A stretch of 64,000 nucleotides of DNA, taken from contig NZ_CP108086.1 in assembly GCF_036186745.1 (NCBI RefSeq), forward strand, positions 1,922,001 through 1,986,000, read 5' to 3'. The stretch is from Microbispora hainanensis (GTDB lineage: Bacteria > Actinomycetota > Actinomycetes > Streptosporangiales > Streptosporangiaceae). Positions 33,591 through 41,810 of the stretch are shown here, in pieces. Both the position numbers and the translations under genes were made by a program. Within the stretch, counting starts at the first letter, position 1, and every line of letters begins with the position of its first letter. The notes beneath the pieces are model-generated. The model was not told where the DNA came from. It ran no database searches and saw only the letters and a program-made list of their open reading frames with translations.

Positions 33591-34628
33591 TTATGCCCTT
33601 CGGGGTTCGCGGCGACGACGCCAGACCACGACGCCGGCACCCACGAGACCAAGCGCGACGACGATCGACGGGATGATCAGCCGCGACATGCCGGACGGTG
33701 TGACGGGCCGGCCGATCCCGGCCTTGGGGAAGACGACGGTCGCGGAGACCTCGCGTTTGACCAGGCCGCTCTGCACTAGCATGTCGACCTTCCAGGGCCC
33801 CTCGGGGAGCCGTGGGTCCATGACGACGGCCAGCCGTCCGGTCTCGCCCGGACGCAGCGTGACGCCCAGCTGCGCCGGGTAGGGTCCGGCGCGCAGCCCG
33901 CCCGGCCCGTCCGACAGCGACAGCGAGCCGGACAGGTCCAGGGCCCGTCCGCCGGTGTTGTGCACCTGCGCGGACAGGACCGGGCGGCCGGTGGCGTCCC
34001 GTTCCGGGGTGAGACGGTCGACGTCCATCGCGGACGGCGGCTCGCCGCCCGGGCCGATGTCGAGGTACATCCGGATGCCGACCCGGCTGGCCAGGCCGAT
34101 GTTGTGCGTCCGGTCCGGCTCGGCGGTGGTCTGCGCCCAGATCACGCCGTACCGCTCGCCCTTCCAGGCGTCGGACGGCACGCGCGTGGTGAACCAGGCC
34201 CGGCGGACCTGTCCGGGAGCGAGGTCGATCTCCGCAGGCGTGACGGTGGTCCAGCTCGACAGCTCGTTCGGGGTGCGGTCGGGCGCGAAGACGAAGGCGT
34301 GGCCCCGGATGTCGGCCGCCGCCGGATAGAGCGAGACGCGCATCCGGTGCCCGCTGGTGTTGGACACCTCGATCCGCCGCCTGATGGTGGTGCCGGGATC
34401 GAGATGGTCGACCACGCCCTTGAGCGCGCGCGGGTCGTCGCGGCGGGCGAGGGGTGCGTCGACCAGCCGGATGCCCAGCCCTTCGCCGGGGTCTCCCCGA
34501 TCCGTCGTGGCCGCCGCGGCTGCCACGGCGGTGGGGCCCGGGACGGCCGCGAGCGCCGCGCCTGCCGTGCCCGCGTTCGACACGGCGAGCAGGACGCCCG
34601 CGACCCAGCCGATGAGCCGGTCAGGCAA
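33591..34628 (-). CDS. DUF916/WxL-interacting-type membrane-anchored surface protein (345 aa)
   Basis: The best start is TTG 34628, overlapping the stop of the upstream gene by 8 bp; no other start fits the signal peptide (LIGWVAGVLLAVSNAGTAGAALA). Two Ig-like regions follow (LDPGTTIRRRIEVSNTSGHRMRVSLYPAAADI; VLSAQVHNTGGRALDLSGSLSLSD). The protein ends with a membrane helix IIPSIVVALGLVGAGVVVW and an Arg-rich tail. This is the layout of DUF916 peptidoglycan-binding proteins that partner WxL proteins in Firmicutes. Lying between two WxL-like genes, it probably anchors them. Confidence 0.75.
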   Translation of the reverse strand: MPDRLIGWVAGVLLAVSNAGTAGAALAAVPGPTAVAAAAATTDRGDPGEGLGIRLVDAPLARRDDPRALKGVVDHLDPGTTIRRRIEVSNTSGHRMRVSLYPAAADIRGHAFVFAPDRTPNELSSWTTVTPAEIDLAPGQVRRAWFTTRVPSDAWKGERYGVIWAQTTAEPDRTHNIGLASRVGIRMYLDIGPGGEPPSAMDVDRLTPERDATGRPVLSAQVHNTGGRALDLSGSLSLSDGPGGLRAGPYPAQLGVTLRPGETGRLAVVMDPRLPEGPWKVDMLVQSGLVKREVSATVVFPKAGIGRPVTPSGMSRLIIPSIVVALGLVGAGVVVWRRRREPRRA

Positions 34629-35139
34629 CAGAGTGCGTCACCGTGCCCGAGTAGGTGCCAAGGCCCACCGACAGCGGAATGTTCACTGAGATGGTCGGAT
34701 TCCAGGTCGCCTGGCTGTTGCCCGTGCCGCCGGTGTAGGTCATCGCGACCCGCTGCACGTCCAGGGTCCCGCCCGGGCCAGGCGTCAGCGTCCCGTTGCC
34801 GGTGATCAACGTGCCGGGGCCCGGCGTGTAGGTGGCCGCGGAGGCCGGGACCGTGTCACTCGGACCTGCGAAGGCCGTGGACGACACCCGCGCCGTCCAG
34901 TCCGAGGTGGGCACACCGCCTCGGGCGTCGGTCACCGTGACCGCGCCGATCGGCCCGCTGACCGTGCCGCCCGCCGCGGCGCTGCCCAGGCTCACCGGAC
35001 CGGCGGGGGCCGTGATCGTCAACGCGCCCGACGTGACCGTGAAGGTCACCGTCGTGTCCGCGGCGTCGGCGGCCGGCGCGGTCAGCACCACCGACCCGAG
35101 CGCGATACCCGACACCAACGCGAGCGGCCTTAGTCGCAT
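34621..35139 (-). CDS. secreted WxL-like surface protein, copy 1 (172 aa)
   Basis: It starts at ATG 35139 after GGGGGA. Signal peptide MRLRPLALVSGIALGSVVLTAPAADAA is followed by a beta-rich, Thr/Gly-rich domain (TVTFTVTSGALTITAPAG; IGAVTVTDARGGVPTSDWTARVSST; WNPTISVNIPLSVGLGTYSGTVTHSVA). It is the first gene of the three-gene surface operon and is homologous to the third. DxxxWTA(R/T)VSST is shared by both and serves as the internal signature of the pair. Confidence 0.7.
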   Translation of the reverse strand: MRLRPLALVSGIALGSVVLTAPAADAADTTVTFTVTSGALTITAPAGPVSLGSAAAGGTVSGPIGAVTVTDARGGVPTSDWTARVSSTAFAGPSDTVPASAATYTPGPGTLITGNGTLTPGPGGTLDVQRVAMTYTGGTGNSQATWNPTISVNIPLSVGLGTYSGTVTHSVA

Positions 35140-35290
35140 GCTCGTCCCCCGAATATGTCAACGCCCAGAGCATGGGCGGCAGCACAAAAAGATCACTTCA
35201 GGGCACGATAGAAGCGGAGGGCGGTTCCCCCGGACAGGACGCACGTGTGGATACGGGTCGCCGACCCCGCCCCGGCGAAAGCTTGACCGT

Positions 35291-35329
35291 GGCCGAATCA
35301 GGAGGCCGAATCAGGAGGCCGAATCAGGA
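35291..35329. repeat. three perfect 13-bp tandem copies
   Basis: GGCCGAATCAGGA is repeated three times without change in the gap between the WxL operon promoter side and the end of the dehydrogenase gene. Confidence 0.85.
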
Positions 35330-35340
35330 GACCGGACAGG

Positions 35341-36258
35341 TCACGGGGTGACGACGCACTTGACGAAGCCGTCCGGGCGGTCGAGGAAGTATCCGAACCC
35401 CGTGTCGAGGTCCTCCAGTGAGACGGTGTGGGTGATCAGCGGCTCGAAGGTCAGGCGCCGGTCCGCCATCATGCGCAGCCCCTCGGCCATGGCGGCCATG
35501 AGGCGCCACCGCTGCCCGGTGAAGCCGTTGACGATGGTCACGCCGCGATACCACAGCTCGATGTCCAGCTCACGCGGGCCGTCGTGGTGGTAGCCGGCGA
35601 CGCAGAGCGTGCCGTGCGTGGTCACGAGGTCGCCCGCGAGCTTGAGCCCGGCGGCCTTGCCGGAGAACTCGACGACCACGTCGAACGTGCCGCGCAGGCT
35701 CTCGCCTGCCTCCTCGGGGGTGTGCACGTCGCTCGCGCCCAACTCGGCCGCGAGCTCGCGGGCCAAAGGCGCCGGGTCGACGCCGGCGAGACGGGCGGGC
35801 GCGCGGTCGGCGGCGACCTGCAGGGCGCCCAGGCCCATGAACCCGAGCCCCACGACCGCCACGCGCTGCCCCGGCCGCAGGCCGCACCTCGACAGCGCCT
35901 CGACCACGCAGGCCAGCGGCTCGCCGAGCACGGCCCGGCTCGGCACGTTGGACGGGGCGGGCAGCAGCTCCCTGGCGTCGACGTTCACCGTGTCGGCGAA
36001 CGCGGGAGACGCGAAGCCGGTGACGCGGTCTCCCCTCGACCATCCATGGACGCCCGGGCCCAGCTCCACGATCTCGCCGCTCAGCTCGTGCCCGAGCCGG
36101 CGCGGCGCGGCGTCGTCGTGCTCCGCCCAGGCCGGCAGCTCGGAGACGCAGATCCCCGACGCGAGCGTGCGTACGCGGACCTCTCCCGGGCGGACAGGCG
36201 CGTCAGGGACCTCGACGACCTCCGACCGGCCCGGGGCGACGACCTGTGAAAACCGCAT
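35341..36258 (-). CDS. MDR-family zinc-type dehydrogenase, short form (305 aa)
   Basis: ATG 36258 has AGAGGAG upstream. The catalytic zinc ligands are recognisable (SGICVSEL with Cys, LGHELSGEIVELG with His-Glu), and the Rossmann fold is AVVGLGFMGLGALQVAADRAPARLAGVD. The four-Cys structural zinc lobe is absent, which explains the short length. Related proteins are sorbitol-, threonine- or inositol-type dehydrogenases. It is the last gene of the SIS/kinase operon, so an amino-sugar or polyol intermediate is likely; the substrate is not predictable. Confidence 0.8.
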   Translation of the reverse strand: MRFSQVVAPGRSEVVEVPDAPVRPGEVRVRTLASGICVSELPAWAEHDDAAPRRLGHELSGEIVELGPGVHGWSRGDRVTGFASPAFADTVNVDARELLPAPSNVPSRAVLGEPLACVVEALSRCGLRPGQRVAVVGLGFMGLGALQVAADRAPARLAGVDPAPLARELAAELGASDVHTPEEAGESLRGTFDVVVEFSGKAAGLKLAGDLVTTHGTLCVAGYHHDGPRELDIELWYRGVTIVNGFTGQRWRLMAAMAEGLRMMADRRLTFEPLITHTVSLEDLDTGFGYFLDRPDGFVKCVVTP

Positions 36259-36279
36259 GTTCTCCTCTTCCGATCCGGA

Positions 36280-37179
36280 TCAGCTCAGGCCGCGGCCGGC
36301 CAGCTCGACGGCTCCGACCACGGGCGGGGCCTGGAGCAGGGTGGCCGTGACCGCCGGGAGCAGGGACCTCAGCTCCTCCTCGAACGCCCGCATCAGGCGG
36401 GGCTGGTTGGCGATGACACCACCCGCCACGACCACGGCCCGGAGGTCGGCGCCCCGCCCGGCCAGGCAGGACACGAGACGGGCCAGTGACCGGCCGCCCG
36501 CCGTGATGACGGCGTCGGCGGTCGCCGACCCGGCATCCGCGGCCGCGAAGACGACCGGGGCGTGGGCGCCCCAGGTCTCGACTCCTCCGTTCCAGCTCAT
36601 CGCCGCCGCCAGCTCGGGCAGGCCGCCGACGCCGAAGGCGCGCAGGAGGGCGACATCGAGCCCGTCGCCGGGCGCGCCCTCGTCGGCGCGGGCGAGCACC
36701 GCGCGGGCCGCGTCGCGGACGAGCGCGGAGCCCGATCCCTCGTCGCCGAGCACCCATCCCCAGCCGCCCGCGGACAGGTACGCGCCCGTGTCGCGGTGCC
36801 TGCCGACGGCGATGGCGCCCGTGCCGGAGATGACGCCGATCCCCCCGGCCAGGCCCGCGGCCGGGACGAGCAGTTCGGCGTCGTTGACCACGGTCACCGG
36901 CGTTTCGAGCACCCGGACGAGCTCGTGGGCGAGCCGTTCGAACTGGTCGGGGGTCTCGCAGCCGTGCGCGCCCACGACGACATGGCGTACCTCCGGGCCC
37001 TGCCGGAGCAGCGGGTGGAGCCGCTCCGACAACCAGGCCGCCGCCTGGGGAAGGCAGGCCGTCTGCCAGCCGGTGCTGGGCACCGTCAGGTCGGTGAGCA
37101 CCTCGCCGCTCGACGCGTCGGCGAGCCGGACGCGGGTCTTGGTGCCCCCCACGTCCACGCCGGCCACCACCGGGCTCAT
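36280..37179 (-). CDS. BadF/BadG-family ATPase, probable N-acetylglucosamine or amino-sugar kinase (299 aa)
   Basis: It starts at ATG 37179 (MSPVVAGVDVGGTKTRVRLAD), overlapping the SIS gene stop (ATGA). It is an actin-fold kinase: phosphate-1 motif VDVGGTKTR, connect and phosphate-2 region GIGVISGTGAIAVGR, and GWGWVLGDEGSGSALVR, which is characteristic of GlcNAc kinases. The C-terminal adenosine motif is VVVAGGVIANQPRL. It would phosphorylate a hexosamine released by the GH enzymes encoded in the same regulon. Confidence 0.85.
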   Translation of the reverse strand: MSPVVAGVDVGGTKTRVRLADASSGEVLTDLTVPSTGWQTACLPQAAAWLSERLHPLLRQGPEVRHVVVGAHGCETPDQFERLAHELVRVLETPVTVVNDAELLVPAAGLAGGIGVISGTGAIAVGRHRDTGAYLSAGGWGWVLGDEGSGSALVRDAARAVLARADEGAPGDGLDVALLRAFGVGGLPELAAAMSWNGGVETWGAHAPVVFAAADAGSATADAVITAGGRSLARLVSCLAGRGADLRAVVVAGGVIANQPRLMRAFEEELRSLLPAVTATLLQAPPVVGAVELAGRGLS

Positions 37180-38204
37180 CCGATGGGCTCCTCGATCTTG
37201 GTGTCGGTGTTGTCGAAGACGAAGTCCTCGATCGCCACGCCGCGCACCATGGCGAGGGATCCCGCGAGCCGTTGCAGTACGGCGGTCTCCAGGACCGTGC
37301 GGACCGGCATCGACACGCCCTCGGGGATGCGCACCACGTGCAGGTGGTCGCCGGGGTCGACCTCGGCCGAGGTGACGCAGAGCGTGAGGTGGCGGGCTCC
37401 GGCGAGGCTGCGCGCGATCTCCAGCTCCCGGCCGTCGCCGATGACGACGTGCAGGGTCTGCCCCGCCGACTCCATCTCCCCGTGCAGGTAGTTGCGGGTG
37501 ACCAGGGCGGAGGCGGGCACCCGGCACACCTCGCGGAGCAGCAGTGCCCCCGACTCGGAGGCGGAGCGGGAGGCTCCCGACGCGACGATGTCGGCGGCGA
37601 CCACCCGCCCGGCGCGGCCCGCCACCTCGTCCACCACCGGCGCGAGCGCGTGCTCGTGGCGGGTGAGGACGTCGGCGATGCCGTTCCACTCCGCGGCGAC
37701 CTCGGCCGGGGACGTGCCGAGGATGGTGCGGGCGATCATCGCCAGGGCGATCAACGTGCCGGTGTAGCCGATGGTCGAGGCATAGCTGTCGGGCTCGTTG
37801 CCGAGATCGACAGGGTGCGCCGCCGTGTCGCCGAGCCGGGAGGGCACGACGTTGACCACGGCCGCCCGCCGCTCCCGCGGCACCATGGCCAGCGCGTCGA
37901 CGGTCTCCGGGCTGCGGCCCGACTGCGAGACGCCGATCACGATGTCGGCCTCCGCGAGCGCGACGCCGGAGCCGATCTCGCTGGCCAGCTCCTGGCGGGC
38001 CGGCACCGCGCCGTCGGCGAGCATCCGCAGCGGCAGGGCGAGCGCGGCGTAGCTGGCTCCCATGCCGACGAAGACCGGGCGGGAGCGGCCCGCGAACACG
38101 TCACGGCCGTCCCGGAGCTGGGCCGCGACCCGCGCCGCGACCCGCTCCAGCGCCGCCGGCTGGGCCGTACGGCCGTCGACATAGGGGATCCGTTCTCCCG
38201 GCAT
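37176..38204 (-). CDS. SIS-domain sugar phosphate isomerase/deaminase, GlmS/AgaS-like (342 aa)
   Basis: The start at ATG 38204 (MPGERIPYVDGRTAQP) has GAAGGGAA upstream. Two SIS domains are seen: VFVGMGASYAALALPLRMLADG and IVIGVSQSGRSPETVDAL in the first, and IVASGASRSASESGALLLREVCRVPASAL in the second. There is no glutaminase domain, so it resembles GlcN-6-P deaminases or AgaS. In this operon it would turn the kinase product into a fructose phosphate. A motif resembling the DasR/NagR operator lies 44 bp upstream. Confidence 0.85.
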   Translation of the reverse strand: MPGERIPYVDGRTAQPAALERVAARVAAQLRDGRDVFAGRSRPVFVGMGASYAALALPLRMLADGAVPARQELASEIGSGVALAEADIVIGVSQSGRSPETVDALAMVPRERRAAVVNVVPSRLGDTAAHPVDLGNEPDSYASTIGYTGTLIALAMIARTILGTSPAEVAAEWNGIADVLTRHEHALAPVVDEVAGRAGRVVAADIVASGASRSASESGALLLREVCRVPASALVTRNYLHGEMESAGQTLHVVIGDGRELEIARSLAGARHLTLCVTSAEVDPGDHLHVVRIPEGVSMPVRTVLETAVLQRLAGSLAMVRGVAIEDFVFDNTDTKIEEPIG

Positions 38205-38247
38205 TCCGTCAGTTCCCTTCAACACACATAGGCGAGCCAACCGCGAC

Positions 38248-38263
38248 ACAAGCCTAGACCAGA
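38248..38263 (-). promoter_or_regulatory. dre-like operator upstream of the SIS gene
   Basis: ACAAGCCTAGACCAGA matches 12 of 16 positions of the DasR-type consensus ACTGGTCTAGACCAGT (recalled from the literature). It lies 44 bp upstream of the SIS start and downstream of a UTRA-type GntR gene. Confidence 0.5.
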
Positions 38264-38276
38264 CGCTTCAAATCAA

Positions 38277-38326
38277 ATACCACTGCATACCAAATGATGC
38301 CGTACGGACAACTGGTATTGGTCAGG
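38277..38326. promoter_or_regulatory. ATACCACT motif and ACTGGTATTGGTC site, candidate GntR (UTRA) operators
   Basis: ATACCACTGCATACCAAAT (38277-38295) closely resembles ATACCACTTGCACCAAAT at 45474-45491, upstream of the ABC permease and GH20 genes. ACTGGTATTGGTCAGG (38311-38326) is a second dre-like sequence, 11 of 16 by the same comparison. Together with 38248-38263 these lie in the 185-bp gap before the SIS operon. Confidence 0.45.
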
Positions 38327-38389
38327 AGTTCGGACAGCACGAAGCCGTGGGACCGCACGACGCGCGTCCCACGTGGAGAAACAGGCCCG

Positions 38390-39154
38390 TCAGGCGGGGC
38401 TCGTTCCCCCTCGTACGAAGGAGGTGCGCAGGCGGTAGCGGTCGCCCCGATAGGTGATGGCCGAGACCAGGACGACCCGTCCGACGGCGTCGACCATCGA
38501 CTGGTGCATCACCAGGACGGGATCACCGGGGGTGAGGTCGAGGTGCTCGGCGATCCCCTCGGGGCAGCCCTTGGCCTCGATGACCGACTGGGCGACGACC
38601 GGCTCGGCTCCCCCGGCGGTGAGCTCCTCGATCAGCGACGCCTTGGTGAAGTCGGTCTCCGGGAGCCGCGGCGCGACGTTCAGCACGACGCGTGAGGAGT
38701 CGACGCCGACGGGGACGCCGTCCAGCATGCGCACGCGTTCGAGCACGAAGAGCCGCGTGCCCGCCGCCACGCCGAACTGGTCGGCCTCGTCGAGCGACGC
38801 CTCCTTGACCTCGGCGCGGATCACCCGGGAGGTCGCGGTCAGCGCCTTCCGCCTGGCCGTCTCGGTGAACGACTCCAGCGAGTTGGGCCAGTCGCGGTCG
38901 GGCCGGCCGGCGACGTACCAGCCTCGCCCGTGGGACGAGCGGAGCACGCCCTGCTCGACCAGGTGCTGGAGCGCGCGCCGGAGCGTCACCCGGCTGATGC
39001 CCATCTGGTTGCACAGCTCACGCTCGGCGGGCAGGCGCCGTCCGCTGGCAAGGGCCCCCTCGCGCACCCGGCGCTCGATGAGTTCGGCCGCTTGCACCCA
39101 CAGCGGTTCAGGGCTGTCCGAAGCGATGAGACTCGCCTGAGACACCCTATTCAC
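38390..39154 (-). CDS. GntR-family regulator of HutC/DasR type (UTRA domain)
   Basis: The N-terminal wHTH (LWVQAAELIERRVREGALASGRRLPAERELCNQMGISRVTLRRALQHLVEQGVLRSSHGRGWYVA) is followed by a UTRA ligand domain (ASLDEADQFGVAAGTRLFVLERVRMLDGVPVGVDSSRVVLNVAPRL; DPVLVMHQSMVDAVGRVVLVSAITYRGDRYRLRTSFVRGG). Several in-frame GTG starts exist (39184, 39163, 39154); 39154 has AAAGGA 10 bp upstream. It probably senses a phosphorylated amino sugar and controls the SIS operon, the ABC importer and the GH genes through the shared sites. Confidence 0.85.
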   Translation of the reverse strand: MNRVSQASLIASDSPEPLWVQAAELIERRVREGALASGRRLPAERELCNQMGISRVTLRRALQHLVEQGVLRSSHGRGWYVAGRPDRDWPNSLESFTETARRKALTATSRVIRAEVKEASLDEADQFGVAAGTRLFVLERVRMLDGVPVGVDSSRVVLNVAPRLPETDFTKASLIEELTAGGAEPVVAQSVIEAKGCPEGIAEHLDLTPGDPVLVMHQSMVDAVGRVVLVSAITYRGDRYRLRTSFVRGGTSPA

Positions 39155-39234
39155 CCGGTCCACGTCCTTTCGTCCCCCGCCCACCTACCGGCGAACATAA
39201 TGTCATTCTCACACCGGATCCGCCCGGTGGAACT

Positions 39235-40224
39235 TCACCCATGGCGATCGCCGACCAGGCGATCGAATGCCGCGTCCAGCTCCGGGTTCGCCCGGCGTCG
39301 CGACGGCTCCTCGTCGAACCAGGCGACGATCTCGCGCGCTCCCCGCGCAAATGGAACTTTCGGCAAAAAACCGGGCACCAGCCGCTTGATTTTAGAGTTG
39401 TCGTAAATGACCGAGTGCCGGAAATCCTCCTGCAGAACCGGCCCCATCCAGGCGATTTCCCGGCCGATGTCCTCGCTCGACCGGTGCACGATCCGGGGCA
39501 CGGCTCCCGCGGCCGCGGCGAGGCACAGATGGATCTCGTCCCAGGTGAGAATCTCGTCCGAGGTGATGTGCACGCTGTCGCCCACCGCGTGACGGTTGCC
39601 GACGAGGCCGATCAGGCCCCGGGCGAAGTCGCGCGCGTGCATCAGGTTCCACAGCGAGGTCCCGTCGCCGTGGACGACCACCGCCTTGCCCGCGCGCCAC
39701 CGCTCGATGGCGGTCCAGCCCGCGAGCAGCGGCAGCGCCGTCTGGTCGTAGACGTGTGCCGCGCGCACGATCGTGACCGGGAAGTCCTCGTAGCGGTACG
39801 CCTGTTCGAGCGCCTCCTCGCAGCGGAGTTTCTGCGCCGGATAGTCGAAACCGTTGTTGCGCCGCGCGGAGGACTCCACGATCGGCAGCGCCGGGGCCGG
39901 ACGGGCGTACACCGATCCGGTCGAGATGAAGACGTACTGCCCGGTGCGGCCGGCGAACCTGGCCACGTCGGCCCGGACGTCCTCGAGCGTGTAGCCGATG
40001 AAGTTCACGACCACGTCGAACGTCTCGTCCCCGAGCGCCGCGCGCATCGACGCGTCGTCCCGCACGTCGGCCTCGACGGCGCGTACGCCGTCGGGCAGGG
40101 GCCGCGACGTCGTGCGGCCCCTGGTCACGGCGGTCAGGTCGAGACCCGCCGCGACGGCCTCACGGGCGCAGGCGGCACTGAGCACGCCCGTTCCCCCGAG
40201 GAAGAGCACCCGCTGCGCGCTCAT
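39235..40224 (-). CDS. NAD-dependent epimerase/dehydratase (extended SDR, 329 aa)
   Basis: ATG 40224 has GGAGGTGGGG upstream. It is a Rossmann SDR: VLFLGGTGVLSAACAREAVAAG at the N-terminus, YVFISTGSVYARP, and an active-site FDYPAQKLRCEEAL with YxxxK. The C-terminal part is of the CSP41/isoflavone-reductase-like type. The last gene of the importer operon, it overlaps the TIM-barrel gene by 4 bp (ATGA). Probably oxidises or epimerises the imported sugar or a derivative; substrate unknown. Confidence 0.8.
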   Translation of the reverse strand: MSAQRVLFLGGTGVLSAACAREAVAAGLDLTAVTRGRTTSRPLPDGVRAVEADVRDDASMRAALGDETFDVVVNFIGYTLEDVRADVARFAGRTGQYVFISTGSVYARPAPALPIVESSARRNNGFDYPAQKLRCEEALEQAYRYEDFPVTIVRAAHVYDQTALPLLAGWTAIERWRAGKAVVVHGDGTSLWNLMHARDFARGLIGLVGNRHAVGDSVHITSDEILTWDEIHLCLAAAAGAVPRIVHRSSEDIGREIAWMGPVLQEDFRHSVIYDNSKIKRLVPGFLPKVPFARGAREIVAWFDEEPSRRRANPELDAAFDRLVGDRHG

Positions 40225-41042
40225 CGCGGCCCCACCTCCCCATCGATCACGCGTTCCACCGGCTTGCGGCCCACCGCCAGGCCGCGGCCGACGAGGAACT
40301 CGTAGCATCGGCGCAGCAGGCCGTACATGTCCTCGCGGGACCGGTCCGCCTCGACGATGTGCCAGCGGATCGCCGGGTTGGCGCGGACCACGCTCTCCAC
40401 GTCGACCACGCCCTCGCCGAACGGGACCATGTAGTCGTCCATCCCGCGGGCCGGTCCGTCCTTGAGGTGGACGAACTCCACGCGGTCGCCGAGCGAGGCC
40501 GCGACGGGGGCCGGGTCGAGCCCTGCCGTACGGACCCAGTAGACGTCCAGCTCGACGGCGACCGCCGGATCCAGCTCGCGCAGCAGGAGGTCGTAGGCGC
40601 GCTCTGCGCCGAAGACGTTCTCGAACTCGGCGAAGTGGTTGTGGTAGGCGATGCGCATGCCCCGCCTGGCCGCGTTCGCCGCCGCCTCGTTGACGCGCTC
40701 GACGCCCCGCAGCACGCCGTCGCGCGTGGCGAACTCCTCGGGCTCCATGCTCCAGACGAGCGTCTCGACGCCGAGCTCCTGGTGCTCGTCGAGGATCGCC
40801 TCGGCCGCGTCGCCCGCGGGGAAGGGCGCGTGGGCACTGCAGAACTCCAGCCCGAGGCCGTCGGCCACGTCCCGTACGACGGACGGCTTGTGGCCGTACA
40901 GGCTGATCGGCTCGACCGCGAGGAAGCCGAGCGCCGCCACCCGTTCGAGCACGCCGAGCAGGTCGCGGGAGGCCTCCTCGTGCAGGGACCACAGCTGCGC
41001 GGCGATCGGCGCGGCGCGGCCGTCCGTACGTGATCCGCTCAC
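40221..41042 (-). CDS. sugar phosphate isomerase/epimerase-like TIM-barrel protein (273 aa)
   Basis: It starts at GTG 41042, overlapping the ThuA-like gene stop (GTGA). It is a xylose-isomerase-like barrel with metal-site segments: VLERVAALGFLAVEPISLYG, LEFCSAHAPF, RIAYHNHFAEFE, VAVELDVYWVRTAG, DRVEFVHLKDGPA and RWHIVEADRS. These match the IolE/IolH/xylose isomerase-like family. Together with the SDR and ThuA-like genes it resembles small oxidative sugar-processing sets; its substrate is undetermined. Confidence 0.85.
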   Translation of the reverse strand: MSGSRTDGRAAPIAAQLWSLHEEASRDLLGVLERVAALGFLAVEPISLYGHKPSVVRDVADGLGLEFCSAHAPFPAGDAAEAILDEHQELGVETLVWSMEPEEFATRDGVLRGVERVNEAAANAARRGMRIAYHNHFAEFENVFGAERAYDLLLRELDPAVAVELDVYWVRTAGLDPAPVAASLGDRVEFVHLKDGPARGMDDYMVPFGEGVVDVESVVRANPAIRWHIVEADRSREDMYGLLRRCYEFLVGRGLAVGRKPVERVIDGEVGPR

Positions 41043-41773
41043 GCCGCACCTCCGATGATCTTGCCGTTGCCGAGGGGCCAGCGGGTCGACCAGGTCAGGA
41101 TCTCGTCGTCCCGGACGCCCGCCGCCCAGAGCGTCGCCTGGCGGACGAGCTGCCGGAAGCCGGGGTTGCCCCAGGCCCGCGCGTCGTGTCCGAGCGCGGA
41201 GTAGCAGACCCGGCCTTCGCCGTGGTCGCGCACGTAGAGGACGGGCTCGGTGCCGTCGTCGGTCACCCGCTCGGCGAGCACCCGGACGTCGGGGCCGTAT
41301 TCCAGGACGTAGAACTCGTCGTCGATGCCGAAGTCCTCCATGTGGCGGGTGACCGGGTGGTCGCCGCACAGCCGGACGTCGAACCGTCCCTCCGATCCCG
41401 AGGTCCCGTGGGAGAGGTAGCGGGAGCCGACCAGCTCGAACGCGACGCGGTCGGCCTCCAGGCCGCCCTCGCCGAACCCGAACAGGTTGCTCGCGTGCAG
41501 GACGACCAGTCCCTTGCCCGCGGCGACCAGGTCGGACAGCGCCTGCTGCTCCCGGGGGTGGAAGACGATCGACGAACGGTAGACGACGTAGACGTCGGCC
41601 TCCGCCGTGGCCGGGGTGAGGTCGGCGAAGCGCTCCATCCCCACGGCCCTGGCGGTGGGGAGCCCCGCCTCGGTGACGATCTCCTGGAGCGCCAGCGCGG
41701 CGCCGATCAGGTCGTGGTGGATGTCCGTACCGTCGACGATCACCATCGCGGACGGCGAGCGTCTCAACTTCAT
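41039..41773 (-). CDS. ThuA-like domain protein (244 aa)
   Basis: The sequence fits the ThuA class-I glutamine-amidotransferase-like fold: AMVIVDGTDIHHDLIGAAL, DVYVVYRSSIVFHPREQQALSDLVAAGKGLVVLHASN, and PVLYVRDHGEGRVCYSALGHDARAWGNPGFRQLVRQA. ThuA proteins occur in sugar-catabolic operons, with proposed roles in disaccharide oxidation. It lies directly after the substrate-binding protein gene and is coupled to the TIM-barrel gene. Confidence 0.85.
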   Translation of the reverse strand: MKLRRSPSAMVIVDGTDIHHDLIGAALALQEIVTEAGLPTARAVGMERFADLTPATAEADVYVVYRSSIVFHPREQQALSDLVAAGKGLVVLHASNLFGFGEGGLEADRVAFELVGSRYLSHGTSGSEGRFDVRLCGDHPVTRHMEDFGIDDEFYVLEYGPDVRVLAERVTDDGTEPVLYVRDHGEGRVCYSALGHDARAWGNPGFRQLVRQATLWAAGVRDDEILTWSTRWPLGNGKIIGGAA

Positions 41774-41810
41774 CGTGGATTCCTTCGGTTGTCCTGGCGG
41801 CCGGGATCGC

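Noticed and set aside
39235..41049. A single 604-residue fusion of the SDR with an upstream extension
   Set aside because: The upstream part is Arg/Gly-rich shadow of the TIM-barrel gene. The SDR has its own ATG at 40224 with a strong ribosome site and an ATGA overlap.
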